A DNA stretch of 64,000 bases, taken from the NCBI RefSeq assembly GCF_019649055.1, contig NW_026570316.1, positions 310,001-374,000 of the forward strand, written 5' to 3'. Source of the DNA: Paramacrobiotus metropolitanus (Eukaryota; Tardigrada; Eutardigrada; Parachela; Macrobiotidae). This document shows positions 57,286 to 64,000 of the stretch, one piece after another. Positions within the stretch are counted from its first letter, which is position 1, and the number at the start of each line of letters is the position of its first letter. The translations under genes and the position numbers were made by a program. The notes beneath the pieces were generated by a model. The model worked only from the letters and a program-made list of their open reading frames with translations. It was not told where the DNA came from and did not search any database.

Positions 57286-57589
57286 GAATTTTCCACAATA
57301 ATCCATCACTATCTACAACCCGCAACACACTCCACTTCCTGTAACACTTCATTAAACACTCAAATACGAACAACCAGAAAGTCGAATATATTTATACCAT
57401 ACTACAGTAAAAATCCCTTTACCTTCACCCAAATTCAATGTAGACCCTTTCTTCGCTACACTGGATTAGTACACCCTTTCTTCATTATCACTTTTCGTCA
57501 AACATATCACCTTTAATATAATTTACTATATTATTAAATTCTCTATTCAGCACTTTGTATTCCTACCCCTTATAACCTCCACATACAAT

Positions 57590-57805
57590 ATGCTCCTGCA
57601 ATGTACTCCTATATTATGTAGGAGCACATTGCAATGTGTAGGAGCACATATATATAGGAGCACATTGCAGGAGCATATTGGATTACGTTTGTTTGGATAC
57701 TACAATTCCGTTTTTCTCCTCCAAGAACCGATGAAACCGATGCAATGTGCTCCTGCATAATGTACGAGCACATTGCAAGGTGCTCATACATAATGTAGGA
57801 GCACA
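57590..57805. repeat. Cluster of TAGGAGCACATTGCA units in both orientations
   Basis: At least six copies of GGAGCACATTGCA, GAGCACAT or the inverse TGCAATGTGCTCCTGC occur within about 215 bp, some separated by a unique ~60-bp stretch. Neighbouring inverse copies can pair into small hairpins. A direct repeat of GACTCATGTCACAT follows near 57868-57898. From there to 58614 nothing else is seen. Confidence 0.8.
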
Positions 57806-58614
57806 TAATGTAACCTAAAAGATGCCGAGCTAACAACGCCATCTACAAGTTTCACGCATCGTTACTCGACTCATGTCACATGACTCATGTCACATGACTG
57901 TTAGGCCCCACCGCTTCCTTCAACCGGCTGGACCCTTCCGTACTCTACGGGCGCCAAAAATTACTTTTGTTTACACACGGATATCGAAGACCAAAAACCG
58001 AAACTACAGTTTCATATATGCTACGACTGATTCTAGTCGTATACCGCATACTCTGTATAAGAACCTGTCACGGTTCAATGAACCTGCCGCAAAAATTACG
58101 GACTGCAGCTAGCATGGTAAACCGCCACTCTTAAACGTAGCAAGTACAAATAAAAGCTTTCCGGTTAAAAAAATAACCGCAACTCTCAAGAAGCAGAAAA
58201 CAGCTGCGCTTCCGGCTTAAACAATACGAAGAGAAAAATCTTTGTAATAATGTGGAACGATATGTACTGCTATACTTCTAGTGGCCAAACACAACTAATG
58301 CCGATAATATATTATTTCATTAGGAATGACCTGAGGTCCTTGGTTTCGTAGGCATTGAGAAATGGGTCATCATTTTAAGGAAAACGGTATTTTTTTAAAC
58401 GAGCAGGACTGAAAAATCACCTTCCCCGAGTCTCAAATTTTTACTGAGATTTATTTCGGAAGTTTTCATTAAAACCAGGACGGAAGATTAACGATAGCTC
58501 CACCACAAGAAAGCACTAGTAACATATTAGCCACGTGTTGATTAATTTTGTGATCAAGGCTGTTATTTTACTTGTACTGGTGTTGCTGCGTTTGTTACCA
58601 CGATAAAACTGATA

Positions 58615-59118
58615 TTGGTGGAGGTCAATTACATTTGGGTAACCGTTGCGCGTCGGGTAACGGGGAAACGCGTAAAAATCGTGACGTAACAGCGCGTAAG
58701 CAAGTAAGCATTCTGATTCGTGATCACAAAATCTGGGATGGGTTTTTAGCTTACTTGTCCGCGTAAGCGTTGCGCTTCGACGTCGAAGCGCAACCGTTAT
58801 CCAAACTACAAGTAACTCGCGCCTCTCCTGCACAGATCGACCAAATTTTTGTTTGTTTGAACTAAAAGTGCATCCAGCGACCCAGATTCACACTCCAAAA
58901 TTCATAATTAACTTTTTTGACGTAATACCACATTTACCACATTACAGCATTAAAAATGAGTTTTTCGGTTCCGCTGCGGTGTTCAATTTCTTTGGCACGG
59001 AAGCGTACTCGACTCACGATTGGACGATTAGGTTTTTGCTGAGTCATGGCTAATTTTTTACGCGTCTCTCCATTACCCGACGCGCAACGGTTACCCAAAT
59101 GTAATTGACCTCCACCAT
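58615..59118. mobile_element. 504-bp TA-flanked MITE with ~65-bp terminal inverted repeats
   Basis: The left end (TTGGTGGAGGTCAATTACAT onward) and the right end (reverse complement ATGGTGGAGGTCAATTACAT onward) match for about 65 bp with only a few changes, through GTAACCGTTGCGCGTCGGGTAA. TA lies on both sides (58613-58614 and 59119-59120). A perfect 26-bp palindrome sits inside at 58769-58794 (half-site GTTGCGCTTCGAC), followed by a sequence like the terminal repeat. There is no transposase. It differs from the element in the Hsp70-like gene. Confidence 0.9.
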
Positions 59119-60005
59119 TAACAGATTACAGATACATGCTGCTTGTTTCGGCAGTTTACCAGTTTTACCAGTGACAGGCTCTACAAATTTTTACGTATTG
59201 TCTAAACTTGTTAGGATACTGTGTATGGTCGTTAAAATAATTATTGTTATTATGATGTTACAAATACGGGGTTGTAAATCCATCAACCGTAGCACTTTTT
59301 TTGCCGGCATTATGTGCCGGCTGCAAGTTTAACCCATATTGCGCACGGGTTTCTTGAACTATCGGGTTTGAGATGCCGGCTGTACGTTCATCTGGCAATG
59401 GAGTATGTATAGCATCCGCAAATGTTGCGGCCCATTATTATCGAGCGAGACCATCAGCCGGCAGCATGTGGACGAGTTTCCCATGCACGCCAAAACCGGA
59501 AACATGTGCACGACGCACGCTACGGGACTACGATAAACTACAGTTTGTACATACCGTACTCGCTATCCAACATGTTCAGCGGTTAGTATGTATACCTCTT
59601 CATCCGAGTTATGTTTTACGCTGCAGCTCGCCGCTAGCTCGAAAATACTTTGCAGTTTTTCGCTGTTATTTTTCCAATAGAGTCTCATCGCCTTGATTAT
59701 GCTTGCTGTCCACCGTGCAACTAGGTACCTAATTAGTTTTTTATTATTTTCTTGTATTCTTTCGCTCTTCATTAAAAGTAACCAGACGGCAGTCGCCACA
59801 TGATATGACGATATGACTGCTATAGGTTTAGACGTTGGTGCATTTTATTTGGTGTAACTTTGATCTGTCTATGTAATCGCTTTATGCAAATACTTAACAT
59901 TTTGTGTCTCTCACATTCTGCATTATTCAGCGCCACGTTTCTGGGAATTATCGGATGACCCACGTCAAATTGTTAAGGCCCATTCCACCGACACAACAGC
60001 GACAG

Positions 60006-60013
60006 TATAAAAG
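60006..60013 (+). promoter_or_regulatory. TATA box (TATAAAAG) of TMEM151-like gene B
   Basis: A canonical TATAAAAG lies 49 nt before the ATG at 60062. A start about 30 nt further on would leave a 5' UTR of about 25 nt. The segment 59121-60005 upstream has no supported gene. Confidence 0.6.
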
Positions 60014-60061
60014 GCAAGGTACTCGCTTGAACGCAGCAAACATTCCGAGAAGGCAGTATTT

Positions 60062-61503
60062 ATGCCGAATCCCAGCGCGCCGGCGGAAACTTCGATTACT
60101 CTCGACCCGTTTATCAACAATCCCGGCGATGACAGTACCCGCATTCATATGGACGTACCGTCATCCTCCGCGGGGGCCTTCCGCGACGATCCGCCCTCCT
60201 ATAAAGAGGCCACGCACAGCACACCGATGCTTGACGCGTCGGGAGAGGATCTTCCGACAGAGCCCCTTAACCTTCCCCTACCGCCACTGTACGAAGATCT
60301 ATTTGGACCCGGACAGCCTCCCGCGTTTGTGCCTTCGGAAGGACGGGATTGGGAAGATCCGGAGGTGGCTTGTGATGAGTTTTGTAACGCCGTCAACTGC
60401 TGCCGCATGATCGTGCAGTGTGGTATCATCATGGGGATCGTCTTCCTTGTTCTGGCGCGCAACACGATCACCGATGTGACCTGGCCGCTTTGGACCGGAT
60501 GGATACTGTTGGGAGTGTTCGGTCTGTGGTACATCATTGATACATGCTGCTATAACTCCAATATGAAATTCCTCAGCAATGTCTTGTCCATTGCGGAACT
60601 AGAACAACACGTGCAAAGCATCCGATCAGGTACAATTAATTGTCCGCACATGTACAGAGTAGTAGGTTTTCTTTTCTTTAAAAAAATAGTACATCGTGCA
60701 AATTTCGTGTACGCCCACTTCAACTTACCCTTTAAAGCACTCTTAAAAAAGGGAAAAATGAGGAATATAAGTAACATTTGGTTGCCGAGATCGCGAAATC
60801 GTACCCAATTATATTAAAAATGCAGTAATAAAATACGCATTTTCATGTATCCAAACTCAAATTATATTTAGATCCTCTTGACACTTTGCTATAAAACGCG
60901 TTTAACCATGCAGACGATTCTAAACAAGAACCAGCTTCATAGCATCCTTCTGAACTCTGAATTTATTTTGTAATCTTAGCAAAAGCGGAGATTGCATGGC
61001 ACATGGAATGTTTCCACCACGAAAGGCGCACACGTACGGTAACCACGGGCACCGGGCGCAATCGCCACACCCGAATACAGTCTTACACGGTCAAAGTAAC
61101 CACATGGAGTGGAGATGCATCCTTCGAATACGCCCACTGCGAAGAGGTCTCTAGTCCTCAGCAACTGGATGCCATCGAAGCCTTTAAGCAGACCCGCATC
61201 AAGTTTTCGAAGCAGTTCGTCCTGGCCGACAGCGCGGCGCGAACGGCCTTCGAAGGGCAACGCGATGGATTTGTCGCCATCAATCGCTTGCGGGACAAAG
61301 AGTACAGTCTCACTGAGTCCTTTGAGATTGCCGGTTTCGAGCCGGCGCTGATGGCCTCGACAACGGAAGATAAGCCGTTCTTTTTACAGATGCACTGCTA
61401 TATTTTGGCGGTATTTTTATTGCTGGAACTGCCGTTTAGTTTGATGATCAAGATGCAGTCACGGCGGATGGATTATGCGTATGTTAAAAAGCTTGGAATA
61501 TAG
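60062..61503 (+). CDS. TMEM151-like membrane protein B (363 aa)
   Basis: Exons 60062-60629 and 60980-61503 join in phase 1, at the same place as in gene A. The N-terminus has PPSY (44-47) and PPLY (74-77), both candidate ligands of WW-domain proteins. Two helices follow (about 116-133 and 141-160), then TCCYNSNMKFLSN, as in gene A. Exon 2 has HHERRTRTVTTGTGRNRHTR, TRIKFSKQFVLAD and EGQRDGFVAINRLRD. A last helix (CYILAVFLLLELPFSLMIK) leads to an end at VKKLGI. The order of three helices around a TRTRTVT domain matches TMEM151. The frame is intact, with a TATA box in place, so this copy looks functional. It and gene A are transcribed away from each other across a 5-kb mobile-element-rich gap. 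Confidence 0.85.
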
Positions 61504-62511
61504 CACAGTGCTGCCTGCGGTCAGATCAGATGCATGAATTCTGTTGAAAATCGAATCAGGTCTGTTCTTCCGCACCGCTTAGTCCCATTTTGTGCGGGCT
61601 TGGTTACTGGGTTTTTTTCCTTTACCCCGCTATGCTCGGGGCGTTATGAAATACTTCGTTGAAGTTGCTTTCATACGATAGAACAATGATATCATGTCCC
61701 ATGAAACTTTGTCGAATTTTTTTACACATTGCTTAAATTTAACGATAGGTGCAAATTGCCAACCACTGATGATCTTGAGTATACGTACAGTTTTAACAAT
61801 CGCTCATCCACATTATGCGAAGTGCAACGGAAACACTCACAATCAGTCAAATATTAAAAGGCCGCACCGCTGCATGTGCTAGCGCACGTTCCCGGTGCCA
61901 CCTTTCAAACCGTGTCATTCTGCTTCCGCCCACATACAAAATCGTTACTTTAATAATATTGTAGCGTGTGGCTACGGTCTGTGTGTGAATGCGTACGCTA
62001 AGCAAACCGGCAAACTGTACGTTTTGTAACTTTATTCATCAACTGGCAGAAAGGAAAAAGGAAAAGTGAAGTGTTGAGGAATGACCATCGGTCAGCATGC
62101 GATGAGATGGCTGTATGTAAATGCCTAGAGGCAAGTAGGAGGAACAGATACATGTATAACGAATGGGCGAACAGGAGTGACCGTTAGGCATACATACAGT
62201 ACACGCAAATACAGGTAACGGGCGTTACATTGCCCCATGCAAGTCTGAAGATGTCCTCATCGAAGCCACAAGAGAGATAACATTAATACGCACTGGAAGC
62301 GTGTACATTGTACAATGGCTAAAGATGAAAAGAGTAATTAACGATCCGTCCATAAACGGCCAGTGAGGTGGTATTAAGGAATCCACTAACGGGATCCGAT
62401 AAGGTGCCATAATAGTTGAGCCATTAGGCGGCGAGTACGATATCCATTAGGAACGGCATATATAGCCATCAGCCGGTCCAATGAGGACAATGTCCGGTCG
62501 CCTGCGCGGTT
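61504..62511. other. Intergenic, no supported gene
   Basis: This lies between TMEM151-like gene B and the envelope-like remains. It should include the 3' UTR of gene B and, if the envelope-like remains belong to an LTR element, possibly its downstream LTR; I cannot identify LTR ends from one copy. Confidence 0.4.
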
Positions 62512-62822
62512 TTAATGCGGATATCGCAGAACAACCCGGCGGGGCTGCGGTTGTTTTGGTGGCGGAGTAGGCAGAGGGATGATGACATCGTCCGGCTCGG
62601 TTGCATAGGTTACCGCCGGGACGCGTTGGTAAATGCGGAGGTGCGTTCTGAAGTCTGGCAGAGGTACTGAAAACTTGAAACAACATGATGATACACACGC
62701 CCGCAGGCAGGCGAAAAACACTGCAAGCAGCCTGTACGGATTCCAAGATACAGGAATCCGGCCAGAAGGCCAAAGACGAGTAATAGTACAGACACTGTCT
62801 TTATGCGCTCAATAAATGACAT
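62512..62822 (-). pseudogene. Membrane helix plus proline-rich tail, probably the C-terminus of the envelope-like gene
   Basis: The minus-strand ATG at 62822 begins a strong hydrophobic helix. Further on, a different frame (62666-62512) encodes a proline-rich tail with PLPTPPPKQPQP. The two can be read as one 79-residue protein if a 71-nt intron (62737-62667, GT/AG, phase 1) is removed, or as a frameshifted membrane anchor and cytoplasmic tail of the glycoprotein remains that end only 99 bp upstream at 62922. I favour the second reading because the adjacent gene is also frame-broken. A small independent membrane protein gene remains possible. Confidence 0.45.
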
Positions 62823-62921
62823 ATGTACAGTACTTGTTTCTATCTGATTAGTATTTAGCATTAAATCATTAAAACCGTAGATTTAGAATTTTGCAGTAAG
62901 GCAGACAATTCAGCAATCATA

Positions 62922-64000
62922 TTAAGTGGAAGATTCTTTATTAGTAATATCAGACAGAGAGTGAAAAATATGGTCTACCGGTGTAACGAAAAAGGAGCGG
63001 AAGTGGATTTTCTTCGAGAATTTGGTAAAGTTCAGAGGTACCCAGGAAATGTTATTATAAATATACGAGTATCCATTAAAGTTGGTAATGCCGTTTGACC
63101 AGAAACATGTGGAAAATGGATGCAGAGTGAAACCATCTTTACCAATTGTGAAATTAGAATTATGTATAGATGTAATAGGTTCAGGACCGCACTTAGTGAA
63201 TACAGCATGAAAAGTGGTATTTAAGGAAGTACAAGTACGGAGAATGGCAGTATTACCATGTACATCAAGGTGGTTACAGAGAGGAAGATTAAAAGCGTGT
63301 GCTGCACGAACTGGAGAGAGTTTCGAAAGGAGGAAAAGATCGTGCTTTTATTTTGACGGAGTTTACAAAAAATATTGTTACTATCGGCAATTAGATTATT
63401 AATCTGGTCGGACATGGTATCTAGTAACCACTGGTTATGTTGATGGATAGCCGACGTATAAAAGACTTGTAAACGCACAGTAAGCTTAGAAATATCTACA
63501 TGTTGAGAAATTGTGGTGTGGGAGGTTAAATTAAGCGGTAATTGTGTTGAACGATTAAAATTTGTAGCAGAAGGGATTGGTCGTCAAAGAGGGATAATTT
63601 GTCGCATTTGCCATGGGGCAGTCGGAGACGACAGTTAAGTTAAAATACAAATCAGTTTGACGAAGTTTATCGCGGACGTAAATGGTACTATCAGTCTTAA
63701 TCAAAACACCTAAACCGGAATGAAGCTCGTGAAATTTAGAACAATGTTGTGTTTCGGTGAATCGATTATTTGCCATACGTAAGCTGTATACCGTCATACG
63801 TAAGCTGTATGACCGTGAACTGCATAACCCGAAGGGTACTGTCCAGTTAGGTTACCCTGAACGGAGACCACGGCACAATTGTCGCAGTCTCGCTCCAGGT
63901 AACTTCCTCGAAGACGCAGTTAGTAGTACGAAACTGATTACTATGCAGCCAGCTGGCCGAGCCTGTAGGATCGGCTTCATAACGAAATGCGTGACCGTCG
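62922..64000 (-). pseudogene. Degraded envelope-like glycoprotein gene, running off the window
   Basis: On the minus strand coding-like segments in different frames follow each other: from the window edge to a stop at 63847, 63797-63555, about 63556-63221, and about 63345-62922. Together they are rich in N-glycosylation sites and cysteines, with a heptad-like helical stretch in the third segment. A membrane helix and tail follow downstream at 62822-62512. This is the build of an envelope or surface glycoprotein of an LTR retroelement or of an integrated RNA-virus glycoprotein. At least three frame changes or stops make it non-functional. No polymerase gene is visible; it would lie upstream, outside the window. 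The family is not certain. Confidence 0.5.
63774..63810. repeat. Two tandem copies of a ~21-bp unit in the envelope-like remains
   Basis: CATACGTAAGCTGTAT occurs at 63774 and again at 63795. The duplication lies between two coding-like segments and adds to the frame disruption. Confidence 0.9.

Noticed and set aside
1-64000. CRISPR arrays, rRNA genes and complete tRNA genes
   Set aside because: None is visible on either strand by eye; the short tandem repeats lack regular spacers, and the sequence is eukaryotic.

Overview
The window is nuclear DNA from a multicellular animal. Genes are broken by GT-AG introns from about 50 nt to 6.5 kb, exons are GC-richer than the AT-rich introns, and the two best-recognised genes are conserved animal genes: a RBM19/MRD1 ribosome-biogenesis protein and a Lim1 (Lhx1/Lhx5) LIM-homeobox factor. 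The overall look (moderate GC, many introns, lineage-specific tandem families, short secreted proteins, small inverted-repeat elements) fits a small ecdysozoan; a tardigrade is my best guess, but no sequence feature here proves it.

Layout. 0.2-6.2 kb (+): last eleven exons of RBM19, with a diverged repeat family in its introns and a decoy copy of one exon start. 6.6-7.7 kb (-): a small spliced Gly/Tyr-rich secreted protein, with its signal-peptide exon partly duplicated about 0.77 kb upstream. 9.1-26.7 kb (-): a seven-exon Lim1 gene with large introns. 26.7-36.8 kb: about 10 kb without a convincing gene, upstream of Lim1. 37.3-39.0 kb: an Hsp70-like ATPase-domain gene broken by a 552-bp inverted-repeat transposon at a TA site. 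39.5-51.8 kb: three paralogous protein kinase-like genes (+, -, +) sharing one intron position and DLD in place of DFG, with different changes in the HRD motif; at least one should be catalytically dead. A hairpin-forming element and a 48-residue secreted peptide gene lie among them. 53.4-61.5 kb: two divergently transcribed TMEM151-like membrane protein genes with PPxY motifs, separated by 5 kb holding a long inverted repeat, a short-repeat cluster and a TA-flanked miniature transposon. 62.5-64.0 kb (-): remains of an envelope-like glycoprotein gene, broken in several frames and running off the window.

The first half is conserved housekeeping and developmental sequence; the second half (37-64 kb) is a younger region of gene duplication, gene decay and mobile elements. 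The best candidates for something undescribed are the DLD kinase-like cluster next to the Hsp70-like ATPase relic, the strand-asymmetric long inverted repeat, and a dispersed tRNA-like sequence family found on both strands.
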